Assembly: GCA_030295235.1 (NCBI GenBank)
Contig: AP026153.1
Span: forward strand, 310,001-374,000
Direction of reading: 5' to 3'
From: Fistulifera solaris
Taxonomy: Eukaryota > Bacillariophyta > Bacillariophyceae > Naviculales > Stauroneidaceae
DNA length: 64,000 nucleotides
Part shown: one piece after another, positions 46,301 to 55,083 of the stretch
Position numbering within the stretch: position 1 is the stretch's first letter
How the letters are laid out: every line of letters starts with the position of its first letter
The notes under the pieces: model-generated
The model's database searches: none
Told to the model about the DNA's origin: nothing
The model's input: only the letters and a program-made list of their open reading frames with translations
Position numbers and translations under genes: made by a program

Positions 46301-48010
46301 GTTCCGGATTGCAAAGACCTGTGCCCCAATGACATTTTCAAGACCGAGCCCGGATCGTGTGGATGTGGAAAAGAAGACACGGATACCGACAACGATGGCA
46401 CGCCCGACTGCAACGATCTTTGCCCCACGGACCCCACCATGACGACCGACATTGATACCGATCTAGATGGTGTCTACGACTGCGAAGACGAGTGCTTTGA
46501 AGACCCTCTAAAGACTGAACCTGGTGTTTGTGGATGCGGAGTTCCTGACACCGACTCCGACGCCGATGGTGTAGTGGATTGCAAAGAAGTTCGCGAAGTC
46601 CTCAATTTCACAAGCTCCAACCTCATCTCCACGACTGAAACGTACAAGGAATGCTACAAGATGTACAACGCCGGAAGAAACGACACCAAGTTCTCTGGAT
46701 TCCTCCAAGCCGCCACCGCTTACTGCCTTGCTGATTGCAAGGCCGGTGCCCTGTGTCTCAAGGTCCAGGCCGCTCCTGGTATCCAGCTTGGCAACACCGA
46801 GGCCTGGTTCAAGGATTACACTGACTGCAACAGCGCTGTCCAGCCTCTTCCTCCTGGTATTACGCTCACGCACGACAAGAGCGGCAAGGTGATTGCATGG
46901 GAAGGATGCTTCAAGATTCCTGAAGGAGCTACAGGTGAAGAAATCGAGATTCATGCCAACTGGGGCTTCTCGGGCAGCACGGTCATTGGAAACACCGCTT
47001 CCACTGGCAAGAAACCCGGCGTCAAGATGGACTACCCCGAATGTCTCATTCCTGGAGGCAACCTTGTGGGCACTCCTGAATCCACACCTGTTACTACTCC
47101 TACCTCTGCTCCTATTGACACTCGTGTCACTCCGCCTATCGATACTCCCGTTGAGTCACCTGTCGAACTCGAAACGACCCCTGTTGCTGCGCCGTCCGGT
47201 GCTGAAGTTGACAATGACCCCACCGTTGGCCTTCCCACTGCCAATCAAGAAGGCGATGGCGAATCTGGAGGTGGCTTCGGTGATCCTCACTTGAAGACTT
47301 GGATGGGAGAGGTTTACGACTTCCACGGAGCTTGCGACCTTGTTCTTGTCAAGACCGCCACTTTCAACAACGGAGCCGGCCTTGACCTCCACATCCGTAC
47401 CAAGATCCGTGACGACTGGTCTTTCATTTCTGATGCCGCTGTTCGCATTGGTGACGATGTTTTGGAAGTCGGAACTCGCGCTTATTACTACTTGAATGGA
47501 GTTGCCGGTGCCGAAATGCCCGCCACGGTTGGTGGATTCCCAGTCTCTCTCACTCACTTTGGAACCAAACGTCACAAGTTCGAGATCGACCTCGGTCACA
47601 TGGGTGTCATCTCCATCAAGGTGTTCAACGAGTTTCTCGCTGTCGAAGTCAACAACGCTCACAGCGACGGATTCGGTGACAGTGTTGGTCTCATGGGTGC
47701 TTTCACGGACGGTAGCCTTGTTGGACGCAACGGCTTGGTTCATGTCGATCACAACGAGTTTGGTTTGAGCTGGCAGGTGCATGATGCTGATGGTCTTTTG
47801 TTCCAGAAGGCCGAAGGACCTCAGTATCCTCAACTCTGCCAGATGCCTGCCCCCATGGCATTGAAGAGTCGTCGCATGTCGGAATCCCTTGTCAGCTTTG
47901 AAGATGCCGCTGTTGCTTGCGCTGACTGGACCGAGGAAACTCGCGAATCTTGCATTTACGATGTCATGTCGACTGGTGATTTGGACATGGCTCAAGCTGG
48001 TGCCTTCTAA
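43361..48010 (+). CDS. Secreted CGCG-repeat/VWD (GDPH) protein, paralogue D, intact
   Basis: Best reference copy: 1524 residues. Exon 1 (43361-43423) is the signal peptide MKFINSALIAAALFLSVADA plus Gln; intron 43424-43498; exon 2 43499-48010. Layout: Cys-rich N-domain (about 22-225); 22 CGCG units (about 230-1050), each with a DxDxDG-type acidic loop and paired Cys, close to thrombospondin type 3 Ca2+ repeats; a domain of about 150 residues (KECYKMYNAGRNDTKF...EIHANWGFSG); a Pro/Thr/Val linker likely to be O-glycosylated; and a VWD domain from GDPH at about residue 1282 to FGLSWQVHD. In mucins and inter-alpha-inhibitors the GDPH Asp-Pro bond is cleaved autocatalytically and can yield a reactive anhydride. 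GDPH-domain proteins are reported from diatom adhesive trails. N-domain differs from A-C at EDDYGLADPDGSSKCGS. Role in adhesion or mucilage is inference. Confidence 0.93.
44140..46580 (+). repeat. Tandem ~102-bp coding repeats (CGCG units) of paralogue D
   Basis: 22 units of about 34 residues with the pattern CGCGxx(D/E)xDxDxDGxxDCxDxCPxDxxKxxPG. Individual units are more similar to the same-position unit in the other paralogues than to neighbours. Confidence 0.88.
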
Positions 48011-48016
48011 GCGCGA

Positions 48017-48082
48017 GCTCAAAGGTTTGGGCTTTTTTAGTTCTACGATGTAAGGGATATAATTACATCTTTTTGCCCAAAT
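48017..48082 (+). terminator. Structured 3' UTR element of paralogue D (nested hairpins)
   Basis: Outer stem TTTGGGC (48026-48032)/GCCCAAA (48075-48081) and inner stem GATGTAA (48047-48053)/TTACATC (48063-48069), both perfect. The homologous element follows paralogue B at 35041-35106. Confidence 0.55.
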
Positions 48083-48476
48083 TTCCGTCTATTTATATCT
48101 CTTTTCATGCGTTCTTGTAGTTATGAAGTTCACCATTCATCGCGAAAAGAGAATAACAAGACGATGGTTAGACTAGAATGAGATGCATTATTTGTGCAGT
48201 GCCTTTTCGCGAGGCGTCATGGTCATTGTTTTTTTGTGTGATGAGGCCGCGGTTCTTTCGATAGATCGATCTTTTGCAGTAAACCTTAAGGCTTAAGGCT
48301 TAAGGTTTATCCTAGTCTGACCGTCGCTGGTCTGTGGCTCACAGTACAATAATAGTACTGTACTCGTATAAACTGAACTTGCATCCGTCGATCGCGCGTT
48401 TTCATTCATTCTTCGCAGTAAAGAGATGTTGCTGCTCTTGTGAAAGAGAATTCAACAATAATTTTGTGTCTACACC
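48083..48476. other. Intergenic with a TTAAGG palindrome
   Basis: About 390 bp upstream of TAM41. AAACCTTAAG (48281-48290) pairs with CTTAAGGTTT (48299-48308) around an 8-nt loop. No gene seen. Confidence 0.5.
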
Positions 48477-49481
48477 ATGTCCACAGGGAATCAGAATGAC
48501 GAACAGCAACAGGAAGGAGCGCTTATTGATGCCACCGAACTACAGCGTCTGTTAGAACGCTCGTTACCCGTCGATGAAATCCTGCATTGCTTCGCGTACG
48601 GGTCGGGTGTCTTTGCACAACAAAGTAACATGGCTACTCCGAATGTTGTGGATTTGATTGTCGTCGTACGTGATACCTACCAGTTTCATCGTAGCAATTT
48701 GCAACAGAATCCGGTTCATTATGCCGGATCCCCCTTGTTGTGGTGTCGTGATCCGGCTCGGTGCATCACTTCCTTTCAACGGCACGACCTGGAGTTCTAT
48801 AAATGGCTTCGAAATCCGAAATTTTATTTTAATTTGTGCGAGAATAATTTGAAGTACGGCGTCGTCCAGAAAGAGGACTTTTTGGAAGATTTGCAGCAAT
48901 GGAAGTATCTTTACGGAGCCGGGCGTTGTCATAAGCCGGTACTGACCTTTGTGGAGCACGATGGCGAGATCGCGGAGGCGCAAGAAACAATGAATTTACC
49001 GGGAGCATTAGCAGCAGCTTTATTATTGTCAGAATCGGATACACTGTCGTGTGTGGAGCTATTTACACGAATCGCTGGACTATCGTACGCCGGAGATCCT
49101 CGGATGCAAGTAGGGGCGGAGGATCCAAACAAAGTCGAAAGCTTAGTCAGAAGCCCAGGACAGCTTCGGCGGTTCTCACAACTGTATCAAAGAAGCATAG
49201 AAGAACTCGAAAAACAAGGGATTGTCAATCGTTTGCGTTATACGGATGAAGTAAATCATCAACGGATCGAGTGGGATATTCGGAACCCCCGCGCTCGGGA
49301 AATCTTGTGGAAGAATATCCCGTTCTCGGTGACACAAAATAGCAATTTGCAGGAACGGCTAAGATCGACCGTCGCTGCCGCAGCAAGGTATCAATCCATG
49401 AAAGGCTTGATAACAGCAGGCTTCGGCAAAAGTTTAGCGTATGCTACCCGTAAGTTGTCGAAAGGCTTGTTGAGACGCTAA
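48477..49481 (+). CDS. TAM41: Mitochondrial CDP-diacylglycerol synthase Tam41/Mmp37
   Basis: Intronless, 334 residues, ATG at 48477. Makes CDP-diacylglycerol from phosphatidic acid and CTP on the matrix side of the mitochondrial inner membrane, the first committed step toward cardiolipin. Family signature is clear: HCFAYGSGVFAQ (nucleotidyltransferase GSG motif) about residue 37, VDLIVVVRDTYQFHRSNLQQ (catalytic acidic site and following helix), NPVHYAGSPLL, and KYGVVQKEDFLEDLQQWKYLYGAGR; C-terminal half with LSYAGDPRM and a Lys/Arg-rich end (GKSLAYATRKLSKGLLRR). Length fits the family. No classical presequence is evident at the acidic, Gln-rich N-terminus, so import may use an upstream start or internal signal. 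Upstream AT-rich leader; no other gene on this strand nearby. Confidence 0.93.
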   Translation: MSTGNQNDEQQQEGALIDATELQRLLERSLPVDEILHCFAYGSGVFAQQSNMATPNVVDLIVVVRDTYQFHRSNLQQNPVHYAGSPLLWCRDPARCITSFQRHDLEFYKWLRNPKFYFNLCENNLKYGVVQKEDFLEDLQQWKYLYGAGRCHKPVLTFVEHDGEIAEAQETMNLPGALAAALLLSESDTLSCVELFTRIAGLSYAGDPRMQVGAEDPNKVESLVRSPGQLRRFSQLYQRSIEELEKQGIVNRLRYTDEVNHQRIEWDIRNPRAREILWKNIPFSVTQNSNLQERLRSTVAAAARYQSMKGLITAGFGKSLAYATRKLSKGLLRR

Positions 49482-49672
49482 CAAAATTTAGAAAATGCTA
49501 CATAGAGATATCATGAATAGACTTTTTAGCTTTGTTACCACCCCAGATTTTCTGTATGATGTATGAATGAAATGAATTTCTGGACCTCAAAAGATTTTCG
49601 TTTCGAATGAAATATACACCTGGTCCAGAATTTTTGGACCACCCCAGATTTTCTGTATGAATGAATTAAAGC

Positions 49673-49693
49673 TGGTCCAGAATTTCTGGACCA
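49673..49693. repeat. Perfect 9+9 palindrome (TGGTCCAGA)
   Basis: TGGTCCAGA/TCTGGACCA around ATT. A near-identical copy, changed in one arm, lies at 49621-49641 as part of a local tandem duplication. Confidence 0.75.
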
Positions 49694-49980
49694 CAAAAGA
49701 CATCCAGACCTCTTGTGCTTCCCGGGATAAAGATCCGTTTGAATATGAATACCTCATTTGTAATCAACCAAAATATGTGCACTTCAAAGCTATTAGAGCC
49801 ACAACAAGTAGCGGGAAGAGTCGTCGTTTCACGCGCCGGAATTAAAACATGAATCATCATCATCGAAGGAGGACTTATGAGACTAAGAGTGCGATTAACG
49901 CTCGTATCTAATGGTTAAAGATTTTTGGGCTAATGTTGCTTTAGTTAATACATTTGCAATGTATTTTTACAGTATTACCG

Positions 49981-50005
49981 TTCCGTTCCGTTCCGTTCCG
50001 TTCCG
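49981..50005. repeat. (TTCCG)5 microsatellite
   Basis: Five perfect TTCCG units. Confidence 0.95.
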
Positions 50006-50073
50006 AATTAGGAGTATGAATGAACCAGACCGACGGCAACTTCACCAGCGTCGATGTGATCGTCATCTTATTA

Positions 50074-50981
50074 CTACCCATTGTACACAAGCTCATCCAG
50101 TTGTTGCCAAAATACCGCTCGTTCAGGGCTATCCCTTGCTAAAGCCGACAAGTCGGTTATATCTTTCAAAGGCCCCCGTCGAAACTTGATTCGTTTTTTG
50201 ACCGCGTCAGGAAAGAGAGGCGTAAAGAGTTTCACGAGCGCCGCCAAGAGTGTGGGTAAATTGAGCAACAACGTGGGCCCGACGGTACTATCTGGATATA
50301 CTTCCGTCGCTTGTTTACTGCTTTGACTAAGAGCTTGTCGAAATTCCGAAGAACCGCCGACCAACTGAACACCACTCAAATCGTTGGCCGCCAAGACGCA
50401 TAACAACTGATCGGTCGCCAAGGATCGATCGTTCGCGACTAAATTATTGACTTCTTTTGTGTACAAAAGAACTCCGACATTTGATCGACCGTCACTTGTC
50501 CCATGAGTTTCGTGTCGTCGATCTTCCCGGCCCGAATGCAATAGACCAAGTCTCCTTGCGAAGAAGTGGTGGTGATGGTAGCCGGCGAGAGAAAGGGGAT
50601 GATATGTGAAGAATACGGTGCCGCCGCAATGACAGGGGCGTTATCCCATTTGCCATTCGCCGTGGCTTGTGTGACGGCCGATACGGCGGCTTCGCATATG
50701 GATTTTCCCGGACCTGTCCGCCACGAAAGTGTGTTACGGAATTGGTCTTCCAACAATCCCTCCTCGGACAAGCAATATCTCAGAAAGAAGACTGGATTCG
50801 AATAGGGAGCTTGATCGAGAGAAATACCCATGGATTCTGTGATTTTTTGCAGCTGCGCGATTTCGTCGCGATGTGATTGAATGAGCTGTGTCACTGATAC
50901 TTCTTTGTTGGCCAGCGCCATGGCTTTCGCCACCGTGGGGAGGCCTAGAAAGCTCACTATCATCCAACACCGATTTGTCAT
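50074..50981 (-). CDS. CRAL-TRIO (Sec14-like) lipid-binding protein; one frameshift
   Basis: About 302 residues once a single missing base is allowed for near 50469-50472 (minus strand, T-run between SE and LLYTK). N-terminus: MTNRCWMIVSFLGLPTVAKA looks like a signal peptide or ER anchor (start chosen at 50981; an in-frame ATG at 51224 would add 81 basic residues and is less likely). The CRAL-TRIO N-lobe helices (FFLRYCLSEEGLLEDQFRNT, the WRTG turn) are followed by the lipid-binding core: VNNLVANDRS, LVGGSSEFRQAL, VYPDSTVGPTLLLNLP and LFTPLFPDAVKKRIKF, which is the Sec14 substrate-pocket lid and gate region. Members move or present phosphoinositides or other hydrophobic ligands. Ligand cannot be told. 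Convergent with TAM41. Confidence 0.82.
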
Positions 50982-51372
50982 TCTGAAATGTGCTTCTTGA
51001 TCTATGAATGAAGGGATTAACACGTTTCTGTTCGAATGCAATGAAGGGAAATGAATGAATCTCGCTCTATTTTCACTGACTCGAGTTGATTGGTGCAAAT
51101 CACCGTCACTTTTTTTCTCGTGTCGAGATGATGGCTTTCTGACGTCATCGCGTGAAGATAGCAACTCGTACAGTACGACGGACGCACAGCAAAGTCGAAG
51201 AAGAATATCTTCGGTTTTTCCCATCCGAACCTAGTCTAGAGAGCAAGCTTCAACGATACAATGCAAATTTATGAGATTTAAAATAAAGAGAAAGTGTTCC
51301 TTGATTCCGACAAATACATCACGAGAGGGTTAGCCTCGCGGATCGTTCTGTTATTCGGACTTCCATAGACTA

Positions 51373-51393
51373 CACGACTGGATTTCAGTCATG
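51373..51393 (-). repeat. Inverted copy of the dispersed hairpin repeat
   Basis: CACGACTGGATTTCAGTCATG is the reverse complement of the CATGACTGAAATnCAGTCGTG core seen at 28972, 29191 and 54178. Confidence 0.65.
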
Positions 51394-51587
51394 ACTTGAT
51401 ATCTATCCGAGTTAGACCGAAGCATCTGGTGCTCGATTGTCGCTTTTACCACGGTCGATCTGTTTCTTATCTTGAACAACTATGTTTTAATTACATGAGA
51501 GATGCATCTTTCTGTGAAGGATTTCGACAACTGTCTTGGATGGCAAAACAAAGAGCACTGAATTTCCATGTTGATGAAATGCATTTC

Positions 51588-51714
51588 CAGATTTTCTGGC
51601 TACTCAAAGATACATTTGTTACAGAATTTCCGTGTACCTGAAAATAAATAGTCAGATTTTCTGGCTATGTAAAGAGTAACACCCTCTCACAGAATTTCCG
51701 TGTACAGAAAATGC
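51588..51714. repeat. Short tandem duplication (~65 bp unit)
   Basis: Two diverged copies, each beginning CAGATTTTCTGGCTA and ending CAGAATTTCCGTGTAC. Non-coding. Confidence 0.6.
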
Positions 51715-51904
51715 ACGCCCTGTCAAGATTGGATGATTCTCTGTCGTGAGCAAAACCGCAGCGATGTTTTTTGGTTTTGCTGCATTTTATGCGATGATTT
51801 TTTTCGGCGCCATTGTCTCGCATCACTCTCGCCTTCAAGCGAACAATGATCACACAACACGAATCGTTGTTTGTGGTTGGATAGTAATTGAGTAAAAAGT
51901 AAGG

Positions 51905-52238
51905 ATGAGCGACAAACCGGATCCAAGCGAGAAGCTTTCGGAGTGGTAAGCAACTTGATCTCGAACTCGTCCGCTGCTGGCGTTCACACGCCTCACTGCC
52001 GATTCATTTTAGTTTGTTTTCGCAATATTCCTTGACTGTCGCAGGTGTCATGAGCGCTACCGGCTATTCACTCTACAAGCGTCCGAAGAACGGAATTGCC
52101 GTCATGTTGGTGGCCGGCGGTGTCGGTACCATGGCCGATCTCGCGTACGGATGGTCGACCAAATGTCGTCCGTACGTGCTGGAATGGCAAAAACATCAAC
52201 AGGAGATGCAACGAAACGAGAAATCAAACGAAAAATAG
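51905..52238 (+). CDS. Small two-helix membrane protein, two exons
   Basis: Exon 1 51905-51945, intron 51946-52012 (GTAAGC...TTTTAG), exon 2 52013-52238; 88 residues. The short acidic start (MSDKPDPSEKLSE) leads to CLFSQYSLTVAGVMSATGYSL, a first hydrophobic helix, a basic turn (YKRPKNG), and a second Gly-rich helix (IAVMLVAGGVGTMADLAYGW), ending in a charged tail. Positive-inside turn and Gly-rich helices recall small mitochondrial inner-membrane proteins such as MICOS subunit Mic10, but the sequence match is too weak to assign. Exon 1 is too short to be found by frame length alone; the splice is supported by preserved frame and good donor and acceptor. Confidence 0.7.
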
Positions 52239-55083
52239 TGGTCTGAAAGAGTGGTAACAGGGTCTTCCTGTCTCCATCCCGATCGTACTCCACAATCCAC
52301 GACATGTTGAGACCAAAGAACGATACTATATACAGTAGGGAATCGACGGACATAGTGAAGGATGGAATCTGCTGCTTTACCTTGCTTCGAATGTTGAAAC
52401 TATACAATCGACCAAAACTAAACGCTCAATATGTTTGTCAAGCTATTTAGCTACCACGTGCCGGTACTGTAGTGGAGAGTCTACCGTCGGCATTTTGGGA
52501 CAAGTCGTGCTTAATAGTGTTCTTCTTTCTCTTCGGCTCTTTTAAAACTCATAGCATGAGAGATTTATAGTTGCAAAATCGTCGTGTGAGATGAAACGCA
52601 ATGAAAAGATTTTTTTATTAAAAAATAAAAAAACTTGCTACCAGTACACTTTGGTATACAGTGATCATGAATATAACGGTCCGCGAGCTATTCACTACAG
52701 ACTGAATTTCCGTATGCTTTGAATTTTTTCTAAACAGTTACCGGTACAGGCAGTCGTGAACTTTGCCACGACGTCACACCGCGTTTCAACCGCTAAGAAA
52801 GTAAGAAAGACAATATTTTTTCGCTGTTTATTGGATCGAAGCATGCATGCGAATGAATAACTTTCATTCCTTGTCTCTTGTCGTCATCGTATGACATGCT
52901 ACGTCAAAGAAGTGCTTGTTCCCGTTTCATCATGTGTTCGACACGCGTTTTCTCGCTGCGCTGACAAAAGGTGCAAAGCCCATTCTTTCATCGCACTAAC
53001 AAAATATAAATGCCGCATCACCGAGGACACAATCAAAGCAACAAGCGAGGCAAGAAAAGCCGTAAGCAACCGAACGCAACGCGGGCGCTGATCGTCTCCT
53101 TCCGCAGCGCCCTTCAAGCGCGCCTTCGGACGAAGCAGCCAATGCTGCAAAGAACGGTGGCTGTTACGCCATGTACAAAGAGGGCGACCTTCCAGTTTTA
53201 CAACTGGATATCCCGTGAAGGCTGCCCCCACATGAAGATGACTGCGGTCAACGATTATCGCATGGGTGCACAGTTCAATTTGGGTCACAACAGGACCGCT
53301 GCACATGAAGAAAAACGGCGGTAAACTTCATCGTGGCACCCCGGGAAATCATGGCGAGCCTCGCGTCGAGTATTGCGAGAGAAAGTAGCCGCGGACCGCT
53401 TTGTCAGTGATCTGGGGCATCAATATATCCTTGATGTGCTCAAATACTGTTTGATTGCTCTTCGCTTTTAAATTGAAGCTGTTGTAATCCAGATTATTCG
53501 AAATTATACGTGAATGTGGTTTACTTGAACAGTTCCAAATCAGATATCGTTCAAATGACATCGGATCATCAATCTGCATTAGCTTTCGAAGCGAGCAAGC
53601 GCCGCAAAGATCCAGCTAATTCACAATTTTGTTCGTATCGAACGACATCCATCTTCTTTGTACAAATCAAATAACACGCAGTGGGTCCCGGTCTCCGAAA
53701 ATCATAAACCCTGTCCCTCCATTCAAGAGCGCGCAACTGAGTATTTTATCGTAAAGAGTATCGAAGTAGTACTGGCTTTGTTGATTGGCTCTCAAGTGAT
53801 GAGTAGCGCCAAGGTGCATGTCCTTCGAGGCACCGATAGTGGCGTCATTTGCCGGCCGGCATCTCGGAACCAGCCGTACTCATTGTTCTTCTTCTTTCAC
53901 TTTGATCCTTTGGAGAATAAAAGCAAGAGAGATCTATAATTATTGGTAATTGCAAAGGCAGCCCCATTGTGTGATGATTCGTGGTAAAGGTGATGTACAC
54001 TTTGTAATACAGTAATTAAAAACAAGAGCCGAGAGCTTTTCGATCTCATGAATCGATGCCTGCATTGCCAATTAGGCTCATCAAAGCTGCATCATGCTTT
54101 CAACTGCCACTGCATCCTACCAAACGAGGAGATCGAACGAAATTTTCGTGGTAGTTTGGCTCGAAAGAATATGGACTCATGACTGAAATGCAGTCGTGGT
54201 TATGTTAAGCCTACATTTGAATTTGTAGATGCAGTGATTTCATTCTAAAAAACAACGGCCCGCGGACATTTCTTCGGCATCATAAAACATAAAGAATTGA
54301 TGCTTGAAATTTATAGCTTTGAAAGGAAGACTATGATGCTCAAAAAGAATGGAAACCGAACGAAGATTAGGTAGCTCTGGATGAAATGCTGTCGCGGCAA
54401 AAGTTGAGGACCCTTTGCAACACATGGCTGGCCGTCATAGATGCGCAGCAGCTATTCATTCATGGACTTGTACATACGGGCAATCAAAGTACTACCAGTA
54501 GAGCATTAAAATGAGCTAGGAAATGTGCGTTGGCGTTTCCGTTTCCTAGAGTTACCCCGTGCGCCGCGCTTGTCTCTTTGTGTCAGAAAGTTCGGACAAA
54601 GAACACGTCCTACTATTCAGGCTACAGTGGCACGCATATGGCCTTTTTACCGATAAAACCACAAAAGCGAGGACGGAACGAAAGTGCAACGTTAGTTAGT
54701 ACCGCATGTCACCTTTCACGGTCCACAGATAGCAAATTGGTTTTCGTTGTAAGAGAACGAGCGAACGTGTCAGCAGTCCGGTGAAATCTTTCTTGGGTCA
54801 TGCCGGCGTACCGAAGCTACACTACACACGATAGTGATGTGGCCGGGTATCTTTTGGTGCAACGCGAATCACACAATTTGATTGGCGAACCGAACTGTCA
54901 TCATCGGAGGTGAGTGAAGTGTTGATGATGATGGTTTTGCATTCCGGATCCATCTGCTTGACACCTCCCAAGCTCGCATAAAAGGATACGAACCCTTTGG
55001 CCATCCATTCAGTTCAACATTGAACCAGCGCTCTTCTTCCTTAACGCCGATACTAACCAGTTCTTCGAAAGCTTTTGACCATC
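52239..55083. other. Long intergenic stretch before the V-PPase gene
   Basis: About 2.8 kb. A basic 104-codon frame with ATG at 53010 has a plausible AT-rich leader but no recognisable domain, and an opposing 135-codon frame overlaps it; neither is called. A dispersed hairpin repeat lies at 54178-54200 with a flank (TTTGGCTCGAAA, 54154-54166) also seen next to the copy at 59. The rest shows no gene. Confidence 0.45.
54151..54200 (+). repeat. Copy of the dispersed hairpin repeat with left flank
   Basis: Shares about 50 bp with 32-80, including TTTGGCTCGAAA (TCTGGCTCGAAA at 32-80) and the hairpin core CATGACTGAAATGCAGTCGTGG. Confidence 0.65.

Larger units (their letters stand above)
49482..50073. 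other. Intergenic with local duplication, palindrome and TTCCG repeat
   Basis: No gene. Contains a diverged tandem duplication (about 49540-49642 and 49640-49700) ending in a palindrome, and (TTCCG)5 at 49981-50005. Confidence 0.55.
50982..51904. other. Intergenic between divergent CRAL-TRIO and small membrane protein genes
   Basis: No supported gene. Includes an inverted copy of the dispersed hairpin repeat (51373-51393) and a tandem duplication of about 65 bp (51588-51650 and 51653-51714) with the shared phrases CAGATTTTCTGGCTA and CAGAATTTCCGTGTAC. Confidence 0.5.

Noticed and set aside
53010-53324. Basic 104-codon frame with an ATG and an AT-rich leader
   Set aside because: No recognised domain, no splice or neighbour support, and an overlapping opposite frame of similar length; not strong enough to call.
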